From: Podocnemis expansa
Lineage: Eukaryota; Chordata; Testudines; Podocnemididae
Length of the DNA stretch: 64,000 bases
Reading direction: 5' to 3'
Assembly: GCA_007922195.1 (NCBI GenBank)
Contig: ML682126.1
Coordinates: 731,667-795,666 of the forward strand
Every line of letters begins with the position of its first letter. Within the stretch, counting starts at the first letter, position 1. The position numbers were made by a program, and so were the translations under genes. The notes under the pieces are model-generated. The model did no database searches. It worked only from the letters and a program-made list of their open reading frames with translations, and had not been told where the DNA came from. Positions 52,902 through 64,000 of the stretch are shown piece by piece.

Positions 52902-53855
52902 ATGGTACTGTCCAACAGGACCTTGCCCCACCCCTCCACCTTCATCCTCCTCGGCATCCCAGGGCTGCAGGAAGCACATGGATGGATCTCCATCCCCTTC
53001 TGCTCTGCCTTTATTCTGTCCGTTCTGGGAAACTGCCTCCTCTTGGCCATTATCAAGACTGAGCCAAGCCTCCATGAGCCCATGTATCTTTTCCTTTCTA
53101 TGCTGGCACTTGCTGACCTTGTTGCCTCCAGCACTATTCTGCCCAAAACCCTCTGCATATTCTGGTTCAAGGACCAGACAATTCATATGGATGCTTGTCT
53201 GGCCCAGATGTATCTCCTTCATTCCCTCACAACCATGGAGTCTGGGTTCATACTGGCCATGGCCTTTGATCGCTATGTCGCTATCTGTAACCCCCTGAGA
53301 CACTCAGCTATCTTGACCAGCAAGACCGTCGCCAAGGTAGGGCTGGGGGTGGTACTGAGGGGGATCGTGTTACTGGCTCCACACCCATTCTTGCTGAAGT
53401 GGCTGCCATACTGTGAGACCATCATTTCTCACACGTATTGTGAGTTCATGGCCCTTGCAAAGGTTGCCTGTGGTGACACGACATTCACAAGAACCTATAG
53501 TTTGACTGTAGCTTTTCTCACAGCAGGGGTAGATTTTATCCTCATTGTCCTGTCCTACACCCTCATTCTACAGACTGTCTTCAAACTCCCCTCCAAAGAG
53601 GTGCATCTTACATCCCTCAGCACCTGTGGCTCCCACCTCTGTGTCATCCTTGTGTATTATACACCAGCACTTTTCTCTTTTCTCACTCATCGGTTCGGGC
53701 ACAGCATATCTCCTCATGTTCACATCATTGTAGCTAACATCTATCTGCTAGCTCCACCCATGCTGAATCCCATCATCTATGGGGTCAGGACCAAAAAGAT
53801 CCGGGAGAGCATCTCCAGGTTCTTCTCCATCAGGAGCTTTCAAACACCCTGGTAG
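52902..53855 (+). CDS. Olfactory receptor, class I, family 52-like (OR-D)
   Basis: A complete single-exon OR of 317 residues, divergent from OR-A, B and C. The start is the ATG at 52902 (MVLSNRT), with A at -3 and G at +4 and a glycosylation site N5-R-T; the frame runs 12 codons further up only through a GTG. Marks: FILLGIPGLQ (14-23), GN (43-44), PSLHEPMYLFLSMLALAD (55-72), Cys99, MAFDRYVAIC (120-129), STCGSHLCVIL and PPMLNPIIYG near the C-terminus. All canonical OR residues are present, so it is probably functional. It lies 15 kb from OR-C with no shared flank, so it is an older member of the cluster, perhaps of another family 52 subfamily. Confidence 0.96.
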   Translation: MVLSNRTLPHPSTFILLGIPGLQEAHGWISIPFCSAFILSVLGNCLLLAIIKTEPSLHEPMYLFLSMLALADLVASSTILPKTLCIFWFKDQTIHMDACLAQMYLLHSLTTMESGFILAMAFDRYVAICNPLRHSAILTSKTVAKVGLGVVLRGIVLLAPHPFLLKWLPYCETIISHTYCEFMALAKVACGDTTFTRTYSLTVAFLTAGVDFILIVLSYTLILQTVFKLPSKEVHLTSLSTCGSHLCVILVYYTPALFSFLTHRFGHSISPHVHIIVANIYLLAPPMLNPIIYGVRTKKIRESISRFFSIRSFQTPW

Positions 53856-54599
53856 GGAAAGGGCATTGCAGCAGAGACAGTTACTCATGGACCATCACCT
53901 TGTGCTCACTGGCACTGGGAAACCTCCTTTTATGCTCAGTATCTCTGAGAAGCCTCCAAGATCACAGTGCGTACCTGTGGTGCCATCAGAAATTGCTGAG
54001 ATGGAGTGGGAACTTCAGGACGTTATGGACTGTTCATAGGGATCTGCCAATGCAATTCAATAACTGGGAACATGGAGATGGAGCTGACACCAGGTGAGTG
54101 GCTGCTGTGTGCAGGCAACCTGTGCCTGCCCTACCCTGTCCTTTCTATACCAACAGCCCTGACGTGCTAACACCATGCCTGCAAGTGCAATGAGTCTACA
54201 AATCTGAATTTAGGTCCGTGTAGCCAAACTACCAAGGAAAAGCTTTCCCTTTATGAAGAGAGGAGGCAGAGGGAACAGTGGATGACTGCATCCTTACAAG
54301 CACCTGGGCCCATTTCCTACAGTGCAATTAATTTCAGGAGGTAATGTGAGCAGGGGGAATGTGAGACCCTAAGCAAGCAATTTTGTGTGGTCACTCACCT
54401 TCTCTTTCTGTAATTCAACAGCCTAAAATCAAATTACAAATCCACCCTCAGTGTAGGAAAGCCCTGTGTGTTGTTGGATCATTACTTAGGGTACAGATGT
54501 TATCAATAGTGTGAGTTGTCTGACACTGGCTATATGTTCATCTGCATGCATCTGTCCCTATGTATGTGTTCTCTCCTCATTACCTCTGGCTTAGACACT
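53856..54599. other. 3' flank of OR-D, no feature
   Basis: Non-coding; ORFs of 60-90 codons run on from the OR in other frames without meaning. Confidence 0.35.
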
Positions 54600-55106
54600 G
54601 CGTGGGACTCCTTTAGCTCAGTGATCAGAAATCTTACTTCGAGATAAGGCAGGGACGCTGTGAGCCCAGTTGCCCTCAGCCTAGATGCTCCTTTGCTCAG
54701 TTTTTTGGGTTTCTTTTGGACTAAAAACCAAATGGGAACTCAGTCAGCTCTATGGTCGGAAGCCAAGGTGTAGCCGCACTGTTAGTGATGGTTCTGCTGA
54801 TCCCAGTCTTTCCTGCTTTACACAGATTGTCTTAGGTAACGTTTATGACTGAAGATACTGACAAGACCACAGATCTTTGTAGAAAAACAAGTGCCAGGCT
54901 AGGCTTTATTGCAATGTAGCACAACAGTAAGGGTATCTGTATCAACAGGTAAACTAACAGCATTGATGCCTACAGTGCAATGGAATGGACAACTGACGAC
55001 AGGACTCTCCATCACCCCTTCAGCTGCATGGAAGCTTTTCTCTGACTCACTCTCTTATGCACACACTATTTAACCCTGTGTGGGCAGCAGCTGAGCCACC
55101 ACATTG
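54600..55106 (-). repeat. Possible LTR, minus strand
   Basis: TGCCAGGCTAGGCTTTATTG at 54892-54911 matches the stretch at 4675-4694; on the minus strand it gives AATAAAGCCTAGCC. Sequence on both sides is loosely similar in the two places. Ends unknown. Confidence 0.3.
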
Positions 55107-55270
55107 CTACACCTCCCATTCTGGAAGTTCCCCCATCTTCAAAGTGTCTGGAAAAGTGAGATTTTCTACCATGAAAACTCAAGCAACAAATAATTTTTTT
55201 AGTCTCCAAATGCCAAAGGATTCCTTGTTTGTTTTGCTGAAGAGGACTAACACAGCTGCCCCTTTGAAAC
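55107..55270 (+). mobile_element. Penelope tail, plus strand
   Basis: CATCTTCAAAGTGTCTGGAA, then CATGAAAACTCAAGCAAC, TTTAGTCTCCAAATGCCAAA and GACTAACACAGCTGCCC give the full order of a Penelope 3' end. Confidence 0.75.
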
Positions 55271-55597
55271 TTGTAAAATACAGGTTGCTTATCATTGTGG
55301 TACATTGCAATAAATCTAGTCAGGTATCTGTATTGTTCATTGGATCCATGTTTGTTTGGTTCTTTTGACCATGAGTGCCATCTCAATTACCTGCACGGAT
55401 CTTGAACAACGCAAACACTGGGACACGCACATGCAGATAACAAGTAAATGTTGCACACCAACAACACACATCATCACCAATATTTCACATTCACAGCACA
55501 TGAACTGTTTCTCCTCTTCAGTAAGGTTTCATGATCCATATGCTATAGGCCACAGGTCTTGCCTTGGGATTATATAAGAACATGAAAACTTTGGGTA

Positions 55598-55645
55598 ATT
55601 TGGTAGTCTTTAAGTGCCACAGGACTCCTTGTTTCTTTTACTTTG
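55598..55645 (+). mobile_element. Penelope tail scrap
   Basis: GTAGTCTTTAAGTGCCACAG followed by GACTCCTTGTTTC. Only about 45 bases are present. Confidence 0.6.
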
Positions 55646-55826
55646 AGTATTTTTCTGCAACTGTCATCTTGGAGTATCGGATTTGTGACCGACAGAAGCC
55701 GGGATCCATCCTTGTGCTCAATCTAGCTGGTCAGTAGATTGGCTTGAGCAATGCATGAAAGGAATGGTAATTATATCACACCAGCATGCAGAAATTCTTG
55801 GGTATGAATGTGTCTGTGCACACATA

Positions 55827-55829
<3 letters not shown>

Positions 55830-55877
<48 letters not shown>
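55830..55877. repeat. (GT)n microsatellite
   Basis: About 23 GT units without interruption. Confidence 0.95.
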
Positions 55878-55879
<2 letters not shown>

Positions 55880-55917
55880 AACTGCCCTTTGACATTCTTA
55901 CAGTTACAATACATGTG

Positions 55918-56435
55918 GGCTATGTCCATACACAGATGGTTAAACGTATTTGAGTTAAATCAATCTAATTGAATCACTATAAAAAAAAACATTAAATCAA
56001 TGTAAGTTAAATTGATTTAAAAGATCCCTAGTAGAAGACCAAATCAAACTAGCATGCCCATGGGCAGGACTTTCTAGTTTGATTTAGGAGAGGGCACCAT
56101 GGGAAGCATGGCAAGATGGCTCCCTAAAAGAATCATGCCCCCATCCAATATATAAAAAAAGGACAGCACCCTGGGAAGGAGAAAGCCAAAAGTTTTACAT
56201 TGGAATAATAGTTAAATTGAAATAACACAGCTGAACAGCTTTATTTTGAAATAACAGTTTTGATTTAACCATCATTTCAACACAATACTATGTTTTATTA
56301 TATCAAAATGACTGTCATTATTGCGAGATAAGGCAGCTCCTTATCTCAATATAAGGAAATATAATGTGGACCTGCAGTCTTTTAAATTGAAATAATCAGC
56401 ATTATTTCAATTTAAAGACTGTGTGTGGACATACC
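55918..56435. mobile_element. Palindromic MITE (family P), AT-rich copy
   Basis: Ends GGCTATGTCCATACAC and GTGTGTGGACATACC. Interior arms use TTAAATTGA / TCAATTTAA palindromes instead of TTTCGAAA, so this may be a sister subfamily. No matching 3-bp flank was found (GTG, TAT). Confidence 0.6.
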
Positions 56436-57240
56436 TATTGCCCTGTCCCCCTGAACAAGATTCTGCTTATCTTTCATAACACAATGACCTTGACCCCAAC
56501 ACCCCACTACAACTGGAGAATTTGGAGGGGGCAGAAAGTAGTTGCCCAGTCATTACTGTGGGGTGGAGGGGCAGTCAATGCTTGGGGAGCACTGACTGAT
56601 GGAGCTCCTGGGTACTAGGCACCAGCCTTGCGCCCCACCATGACACCTAATGGGGGGGCAGAGCACTTGACTCCCCTGTCTTTGGCACAGTGGAGTTTGC
56701 TTGGTTTTCCGGGTCCACAGGGTTTGGCTTCCAGGCCCTTGGAGTGACCCTGGGGGTCCAGGTCCTAGGACAGGCCCATGGTCGCTGTAGCTGGGCCATC
56801 GAAAGCATCCACAAGTCTCTCTCTGGGGTTGTCTGCAGCAAGTCCGGCCTGGCCAGGGGACTATCCCATATGATGCTATGCTACCCAGAAATCTCTGCAG
56901 TGACTTGTCATCCTGTGCAGACAAGGGCCCTGTAGACTAGTCACCAGGGTAGCGGCTGGCCTGGGATGGCCACCTGACTCAGCCAGCACTATTAGGCAAC
57001 CCCTCTGTCTGTTCTCTCCTGCCCAGGGTAGAGCAGCCACAGGCAGACCTCATGGCAGCCATGTGTCCACAGAGCTTCAAGTTTAATTTGGTGGGCCCCA
57101 AAACCCTCCTAAATGTCAGCACCCCTTCCAGTATTGTCTGGAACCCTTTCATGCATGTGCAGGCCTCAGCCCAGGTAAGGCTTTGCAACCACTTCTCAGT
57201 AACTGCATTGGATATCGCTCTGCTCCACACAGTCTCTCAG

Positions 57241-57282
<42 letters not shown>

Positions 57283-58599
57283 CTCACCCCACACAACCCC
57301 CCAGCAGCATTCCATGTCCTCCAGCATCACCACACCCCTGATCCCAGAGATCAGTGACCCCCTCCTTGAAATCCCAGCAGCGAGATTTCTTCTCTTCCCC
57401 AGGGGAGTGATCTGGGGTGAAGCAGCTCTGTCCACAGGTCGGGGGTGCCCACCTTTCCACTCCCACCAGCCCCAGAGTGGCACTTCCCAGACTGAGCTGA
57501 GGCCTTTCCTTGGCCATTCCTAATTGTCCCTGCTCCCAGCTAAGTTCTGGGAAGCAGCAGCACCAACCAGGCTGGCCGGTGGAGTTTTGGCTGGGGACTG
57601 GGAGCTGCTCCTGCCCTGAGCATGCTCATAGCATGCTCAGGACAGGAGATTCAAAAACTCCCAGCCTAGCTCACCTGTGTCAGCTCTCTGCTCCACAGAA
57701 GACTCTGTCTTCCGGAGGGGTAGGGGCTGTCTTCAGTACTTAAACTACACTAAGGAGGAGCATACCAGAATACTGCGTTCCCAGGCATTCTTCTATTTCC
57801 CCCCCCCCCCCCACCGCTGGCCCCATAAATGGAGGGCTCTTCCAGTGTCTTCCCTTTACTTTCACCCATGTGTCCCACATGCTGCCCACCTGCTAGCTTT
57901 TGATTTGTGCCTGGGTATCTCTGTCTCTCTGTGTCCTGTGATTATGTTGTTTGGTTCCACCCAGTTCTGAGATGTCCTGACAACCTTGTTACCTGATGAG
58001 ATTCACAGTGGCCATTCTTACCTGGTTACACAGACTGTCCAGAAGGAAACTGAGGCATACCTAGATTTCAGACAACTATTCCAGATATTGTCCCCAAGGA
58101 CAGGGCTGGGATAACTATCAGTTGTTGGTGGTGGTGGTGTTACCAAGTTTGCCCACCTACTCTGGATATGCTCATTTTTAGGGCTACTTCCTCGGGCATT
58201 GGGGGAGAGCTGCAATTCTATTAGTGTACTGCTTGTGTCACTTGTGTTTTTATATGGGGCTCACTTCTCCCTTCTGGAAGTCCCTCCCACTGGAGTTACC
58301 CTGGCAGGACCTAAATTTCCCAAGACCAGGTTTCTAAGTACGACTGAGCAGACTGGGTCTATCAGCACTCTCAGCTGACCCCATATATGTCCCTGAACTC
58401 AGCTGGCTGGGTTACCCAGCACTTGTCTGCTGTCACCCTTTTCCCTGGATTGCACCAGACTAGACTTGAGGCTGGGTTAAAACAGCACATTCAGCTGCCA
58501 CCCTTATATGCCGCCAGACTCAATCAGGCTGTTTTAAAACAGCACTTGCAGCTCTCTTCCTTACATGCCACAGGTTCAGCATGCTGGTAACCCATAATG
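56436..58599. other. No gene recognised
   Basis: About 2.2 kb. A minus ORF of 123 codons (56924-56553) and others are open but carry no motif I can support. A (CA)n run is at 57243-57279, a C-run at 57800-57812, and a loose tandem of about 70 bases (GGCTG-GTTAAAACAGCAC) at 58380-58580. Confidence 0.35.
57243..57279. repeat. (CA)n microsatellite
   Basis: About 18 CA units. Confidence 0.95.
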
Positions 58600-59810
58600 A
58601 GCAAAACTTGCAAGGAATTGGGCATCACAGGGATCTTTGGTTATCTAAAAGAAGCATTGCTGCAGAGCTGTATAGGGAAGCCAAGAACACAAAAGGAGTC
58701 TGGCTACCTGCTTGATTAGAAAAGCTACTTTATTGCCAGGTACATAAAACTTATGAATAATTATAAAAAGAAAGAAAAATACCCAAACAGTTACAATATT
58801 AATAACTATATAAAGAGAGAGAAATGATCAAGAAGTTACAAGATTACCTGGTTTTAATGATAGTATTGGGGAAAACTAGCTCAAGTGGATTACAAAAGAT
58901 CAGGCTTAGAGAATTATATTTGGACTGAAGAAAAGAAAAAGGGGGGGGGGGTCACCACTCAATGCAGCTCGAAGGTAATGAAGAACCAGGCTGTTCAGCT
59001 TCGGGTCCAGAGTGCTGGAGACAGGCAGAACACCCACCACGTTCAGCAAGGAAAAGGTGAAATCCCAGTGAACTTGATGCAGCTTTTGGGTCCCGGCATC
59101 AGAACAGATTCAGAATTAACTCCCATGTGGAACTTGGGTAGGGATCTTTGTTTGGAAGAAACACTGGTTCAAGGCAGAACACTGGGGATGTTTTGGGGTA
59201 AATAATGCCTTTAGGGAGTTCACCAGAGGTGTTTGGTTTAGGTGGACAATAGGAGCTGATCATTCCTGGTGATGGGTGGCATTCCTCTGAGGGAGCTTAC
59301 ACTGCAATCAGGCAGATTCACTATGTCGGATATCAATTGAAGATCCACAGACTAGTATTGGTCTGATAACTGCTGAGCTGGGCGTGTGCAGACATGAGTA
59401 CCTTTGTCTCTAGAGCAGGGATCCCCCATCATAAAGTACTTTCCTGCTTTGCCATTCCCAGAGTTGAGTGGAACTCCTGCCTTGGAGCTTGGCTGTTCAT
59501 TCAGTATGCTAATTCTGGATCCATCCTTTATGCAAATACATTTTCTGCTGTCCATTCGGTGTGCTAATTGCTCACATCTTCCATGTGGATGAGGCTAGAC
59601 AAGTTGCCCTAATTCCAGCACCCTTGTTTAAAGGGGTTTTAGGTGTGTCTCCCACTGCCTTTCATTGTTTCTGGTTTCCAGATCAAGCACAGGCTAGAGG
59701 TGATGAGCGGGGGTGAGTCTCAGTGGCTGGATAGTGGATACTATGCCTTGATTCGCCAAGAATACAGAGCTACCAAGTGACAAGGCCCCACTATCCCAAT
59801 CACATTTTTA
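58600..59810 (-). repeat. Possible LTR, minus strand
   Basis: CTACTTTATTGCCAGGTACA near 58722 gives AATAAAGTAG on the minus strand; the minus strand from about 59804 begins TGTGATTGGG, a plausible LTR start. Ends and target duplication are not established. Confidence 0.3.
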
Positions 59811-59939
59811 CTCTGTGGTACTGGGTCTGATCCTCAATCCATTGCAGTTGCCCCATCAGTCACTAGATCCAGCAAACCAGCATAACAAGACCAATCGCTA
59901 GCACAATTTGGAAGCCAGTGATCACCTCAATGGGGTTTA

Positions 59940-60420
59940 AACAGGATATTCAAAAAAACCTGTTGCACTGGGGCTTCATCCAAGTAAAATCTCCCACCAG
60001 GAATGATGGCCTGCATTTTTAACTGTGGCTGTCAGCCTACAGATTTCCTGGTTTTGGTGTTGGATTTCAAGTTTACCATTCTCTCCCGGAATTCTGAGTC
60101 TTTGCAATTCAGCTTGTAAAGAAGGATGTGTTAATAATTTCTTAATGGCGGTAAGTCCCACTTCCAGTGAAACTGAGGAAAGCTCCTTGTATAATTCAGG
60201 GTAAGCCTTTAAATGCTGAACAATCCACACAGGCACAGTAAACTTCAGATCACAAATAACAATTGGGGTTACATTACAGAAGCAGTGATTAATGTAAGGT
60301 ACCATGGGTTGTAATTGATACAATATTGCATCTAAATCTTATACACACACATGCTTTTTCAATATAGACAAAACAGATTCACTCTCCTGGGTAACATCAA
60401 ATGAACAGAGAGACTTATTT
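59940..60420 (-). pseudogene. Retroelement coding remnant, possibly Env C-terminal part
   Basis: A 115-codon minus ORF (60323-59976) and its continuation. It appears to continue the frame of 61550-62358 across the CR1 insertion. It has a hydrophobic stretch and WWEILLGWSP near its end. I recall similar text from reptile endogenous retroviral env-like genes, but this is recognition only. Breaks: stop codons after about 60000 and the CR1 insertion. Confidence 0.4.
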
Positions 60421-61320
60421 CATAGAATCATAGAACCATAGGGTTGGAAGGGACCTCATCTAGTCCAACCCCCTGCCAAAAAAGCAGGACCACTCCCACT
60501 AAATTATTCCAGCTAGAGTTTTATCCAGCCGGGCCTTAAACATCTCCAAAGATGGAGATTCCACCACCTCCCTAGGTAGCCCATTCCAATGCTTTACAAC
60601 CCTCCTAGTAAGAAAGTTTTTCCTAATATCCAGCCTCAACTTCCCCAGCTGCAACTTGAAACCATTGTTCCTCGTTCTGTCCTCCATTACTACTGAGAAC
60701 AGTCGAGCTCCATCCTCCTTCAAGTAGTTGAAGGTTGCTATCAAATCCCCCCTCAGTCTTCTCTTCTGCAGACTAAATAAGCCTAGTTCATTCAGTCTTT
60801 CTTCATAGGGCTTGTGCTCCAGCCCCTTGATCATTTTTGTTGCCCTCCTCTGGACTCATTTTTGATCATTTTTGTTGCCCTCCTCTGGACTCTTTCTAAT
60901 TTGTCCATGTCCTTTTTGTAGTGGGGAGCCCAAAACTGGACACAGTGCCGAATAGAGGGGAATGATCACATCCCTCAATCTGCTGGCAACACTTCTTCTG
61001 ATGCAGCCCAGTATGCCATTGGCCTTTTTGGCAGCAAGCGCACATTGTTGACTCATATCCAGCTTCCCATCCACCAGGACCCCCAGGTCCTTTTCTCCAG
61101 TGCTGCTACTTAGCTGATCACTCCCTAGCCTGTAGCAGTGAATGGGGATTTTCCATCCCAAGTGCAGGACTTTGCACTTTTCCTTGTTGAACCTCATGAG
61201 ATTTCTATTGGCCCACTGCTCCAATTTGTCAAGGTCTTCCTGAATCTTCTCCCTGCCCTCCAGCATGTCTACCATTCCCCCCAGCTTGGTGTCATCCACA
61301 AATTTACTGAGTGGTTGTGG
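60421..61320 (-). mobile_element. CR1 LINE, 3' 0.9 kb, minus strand
   Basis: The 3' end is at 60421 (ATAGAATCATAGAACCATAG, the reversed ATTCTATG tail). Minus ORFs at 61299-60856 (GGMVDMLEGREKIQEDLDKL) and 60834-60499 ([19 protein letters not shown]) cover the C-terminal polymerase, split by a frameshift and a 35-base duplication near 60835-60880 (TCATTTTTGTTGCCCTCCTC occurs twice). It is 5'-truncated just after the FADD region (DDTKLGG). Confidence 0.9.
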
Positions 61321-62358
61321 GAAGAAGCATTTATTGTGTTCTTCTCAGGCTTGGTCCTCACAGATGTATCCCAAAACTTCCTTTTTTTTTCCCCCACAAC
61401 CTTTTACATTCACTGTATTCTACACATTATTTATTTATTTGTTTATTTATTTTTTGCCATGCCCAAGTGTTATGATCTCTGGAGTACAGTACAGTGTTAT
61501 CAATCTGTAATCTCAGTGGAACCACTGTGTAGATAACTCTAGTTTCCTTGCCTGCCACAGTTATTAGAAATAACTGCAAACTTTGCTGGTGATAATTATA
61601 TGAAGCATTAAGTAATATACACTAGGACTGGAGAGCCAATTCTTCCTCCATTACATGGGGCTGAATTAGGTTGATTGCCTCCATGGGAATTTGTCCCACG
61701 GTCGCGTCCCAAGTCATTCCCATTATTACATTTTGAATGAGAGCCTGAGCCTGCTCACACACTGAGACGAATGAAATATTATTTTAAAGGGACTGCAGCC
61801 CAGAAACCATTAACTTTTTATTTCTTTCTATGATTCCTTCCCACCCAGGAAACACCTTACTTATTGACTGTTGTTCCTCACTTAACTGTTTCAAACATGC
61901 TTCTAATCAGGTTCCCATTTTCCCAGTATTTTCTGTGGCATAGGACAATTTATTATGTAGAACCTCTGTATTTGCAACATCAATTAAAGAGAATCCTGCT
62001 CTCACAGGTGCAATCCAGTCACTTAATTCTCTTTTTACTCTATTTACATGGTTAACCCCTTGCCACATTTTTATCCATCCCTCCCAATCCTTATGGCTGG
62101 TTCCAATGAAGGGAGCACATGCAGGTGCAATGTGAGACGTGCTCATGCCTTCTAAGTGGATTTGAACCTGCTTTAGTGAAGTTTGAGACTGAAGAACCAA
62201 TTGCTCTTGTTGATCCTATTTTACCACATGAGGTCCCAAAACTGGGGCTCTTAAATGTCGGAGGGGAGTGAGGTTTGTGATCAGGGGGTTAAATTTTAAA
62301 ATTGTTCTTTGCTGTTGGCTCAATTTCATCCTGTACAATCCAGACTCATGGACTCCCT
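61321..62358 (-). pseudogene. Retroelement coding remnant, possibly Env
   Basis: The minus strand has an ORF at 62200-61907 with SQTSLKQVQIHLEGM and DWEGWIKMWQGVNHVN, preceded by KLSQQQRTILKFNPLI near 62320 and followed by GMTWDATVGQIPMEAINLIQ near 61700. The pattern of Trp-rich and heptad-like stretches suggests a retroviral surface/transmembrane protein, inferred. Several stops are present. A MITE (62359-62819) and a CR1 interrupt it. The 61321-61550 part is not readable. Confidence 0.4.
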
Positions 62359-62819
62359 GGCTATGTCTACACGGCACTTTTATTTCGAAAAAACAGTCGT
62401 TATTTTGAAATAAAAGAAATTAGGTCTACATGACATTTTCTTATTTTGAAAGGACGGATCCCGTCCTTTCAAAATAAGAATCGTCATTTCGAAAAAGTAA
62501 AACCTGCCCCCCCCCCCCCCGAAACGGCCATTATTTCGGAAGGGATATTTTGAAATAAAGCCGTTTAGACCTGTTCTTTCAAAACAGCACTGTGTAGACC
62601 TGTTGTTTCGAAGGAGCTGTTTCGAAACAACAGGGCCAAACGGCTTTATTTCGAAATATCCCTTGCGAAATAACAGCTGGTTGGATTGCAGGCTTTCCCT
62701 TAATTTGAATTAACATTTTGTTAATTCGAATTAACTTATTTCCAAATAAGGGTTTTATTTTGAAATAACTCATTTCGAAATCCTTATTTCGAAATAACAA
62801 TGCATATGTAGACATAGCC
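62359..62819. mobile_element. Palindromic MITE (family P), copy with clean ends
   Basis: Ends GGCTATGTCTACAC and TGTAGACATAGCC are inverted repeats; CCT flanks both sides (62356-62358, 62820-62822). The interior is a series of palindromes around TTATTTCGAAATAA and TTAATTCGAATTAA, with a C-run at 62507-62520. No coding. Confidence 0.85.
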
Positions 62820-62822
62820 CCT

Positions 62823-63451
62823 CTGAAATGGCAATGTGCCCATAGAATTTAAAACGAATTGTTGGCATGAGTTTGTCACAGTATGTGCTGTAACTCTGCC
62901 TGGGTCTAGGGGACTGTTTACAATTATTTTTCATATTCATATTTCATATTTACAATAATCCATATGTGATATGCCATGTTTGGTATCAATAGAAAGGCTG
63001 AAATTTGCTAGAAATGATTATATGATTTATATGAAGGTATCATATTTGTATTAGAAATTAGGAATCTTCTTCTGTTTATGTTCGTTCCAAGTTGTTTGAG
63101 CTGAGGCAATCCCAGGCTGGGTGTCTGCAAACTATTGTCCCGTTAACAGTCCATCAGGAGGGGCTCCCAGCTACAGTGGGCCCAGGAGGAAATCTGTTTG
63201 ACCAGTTACCCAGCCTGACCATGTGGCCCACCTCCATTTTGGTCTGGCAAGGACTCTGAGATAAAAGGTAGGGGACCCATCTCCATTTTGTCTTTAGTCT
63301 TCAGTCTGTCTGCAATCAACATCCTCCTCTGGAACTATCCTCCCGGGACTGAACAAAGGAGTGAGACCCATCCAGGTGTTGGTTGCACACTAGAGTGGGA
63401 CTAATCTGAAAACTACAGGATCTTCAAAGATTTGTTTTCTATGGACTCTAC
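62823..63451 (+). repeat. LTR-like repeat (family X), third copy
   Basis: From about 62875 this matches 29405-29600 and then 29810-30180 of the copy near OR-B, without the Penelope insertion. GATAAAAGG near 63262 is TATA-like, followed by CTCCATTTTGTCTTTAGTC. The first 50 bases (62823-62874) read as more of the Env-like remnant on the minus strand. Confidence 0.45.
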
Positions 63452-64000
63452 GGGTATGTCCACACACACTCCTTATTTCGAAACAACAGAGGTTGTTTCG
63501 AAATAAGGAGTGCCATGGCCACACGATGCACGGCCATTTCGAAAGAAGCAAACCGCTTCTTTCGAAATGGCTGTGGTCTTTGCGAAATACCTTAAACCTC
63601 GTTACCTGTCGAAACAGAGTTGTTTCGAAACAGAGGTTTCGAAACAGCCCTGTTCGGACATGTTGTTTCGGAACAAAGTGTTCCGAGACAACATGTGCCC
63701 CTCCTCCCAGGGTGCTAAGCACCCTGGGAGGAAGGGCTGACCCCTCAGCACTCTGGCCAAGGTGCTGAGGGGTGTACACGGGCTGTGGGGAGGGGCGCGG
63801 GGCTGCGCCGCACGCTGCCGGTGCCTGCAAGGGACTGCAGGCACCGCGCCTCACCTGGCGGGTGCATGCAGCCCCCTGCAAGCACCCGCCAGGAGCGGGC
63901 AGAGGGGCACTTCACCCCAGGGGCTTTAAAGCCCCTGCTGCCCCCCAGCCTGGAGGCGCGGCCCCGGCAGCGGCGGGCTGCAGCCGCGCGCCGGGGCCGC
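63452..64000. mobile_element. Palindromic MITE (family P), cut by the window end
   Basis: The left end is GGGTATGTCCACACACAC, followed by TTTCGAAA palindromes and a GC-rich, CpG-rich core from about 63690 that shares GGCCAAGGTGCTGAGG-type text with the MITE at 48871. The right end lies beyond the window. Confidence 0.7.

Noticed and set aside
56553..56924. Possible retrotransposon polymerase in the minus frame (LQRFLGSIASYG)
   Set aside because: A short resemblance to the end of Ty3-type reverse transcriptases, but neighbouring motifs are absent; too weak to call.

Overview
The window looks like a vertebrate class I (fish-like) olfactory receptor (OR) cluster in a reptile, most probably a turtle. 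The evidence is intronless OR family 52-type coding exons of about 312-334 residues, many CR1 LINEs with the (ATTCTATG)n type of 3' tail, Penelope-like elements with a GIY-YIG endonuclease domain, and turtle-type LTRs and inverted-repeat MITEs. The species is inferred, not shown.

Genes. Four OR coding exons are open: OR-A (732-1736, +), OR-B (22845-23783, +), OR-C (37188-38135, -) and OR-D (52902-53855, +). OR-A and OR-B are recent tandem duplicates that share several kilobases of flank. OR-C is open but its DRY arginine is a cysteine. A fifth OR, on the minus strand, is split in TM6 by a provirus (halves at about 5875-6034 and 11629-12373); it is the paralogue of OR-C. Two smaller OR fragments lie at 12945-13257 (+) and 36755-36905 (-). 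All ORs would act as odorant-sensing seven-transmembrane receptors in sensory-neuron membranes, each transcribed on its own; nothing looks like an operon or a pathway.

Layout. 1-3645: OR-A and flanks. 3641-5641: two CR1 copies and an LTR-like stretch. 5690-12660: OR pseudogene containing a 5'-LTR-gag-pro-pol endogenous retrovirus, which itself contains a solo LTR and a 30-bp Penelope scrap. 12945-17150: OR fragment, LTR, decayed PIF/Harbinger genes. 18411-21470: old CR1/L3 LINE. 22110-30400: OR-B block, the same as 1-3645 but enlarged by later insertions, including a G-rich minisatellite with a 400-base assembly gap. 30400-37000: mostly unassigned, plus a Penelope copy. 37000-38440: OR-C. 39070-45430: young CR1 and old LINE remains. 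45467-48000: second retroviral remnant. 48871-51827: MITEs and Penelope tails. 52902-53855: OR-D. 53900-64000: LTR-like segments, MITEs, CR1 and an Env-like remnant.

I found no undescribed gene system. The most informative signals are the DRY loss in OR-C, the clustered divergence of OR-A and OR-B in TM6-ECL3, the oddly ended provirus inside an OR, a 30-bp Penelope insertion with an 11-bp target duplication, and a palindromic MITE family with 3-bp target duplications. Repeat family names come from recognition of sequence features, without a library search, and most repeat ends are approximate.
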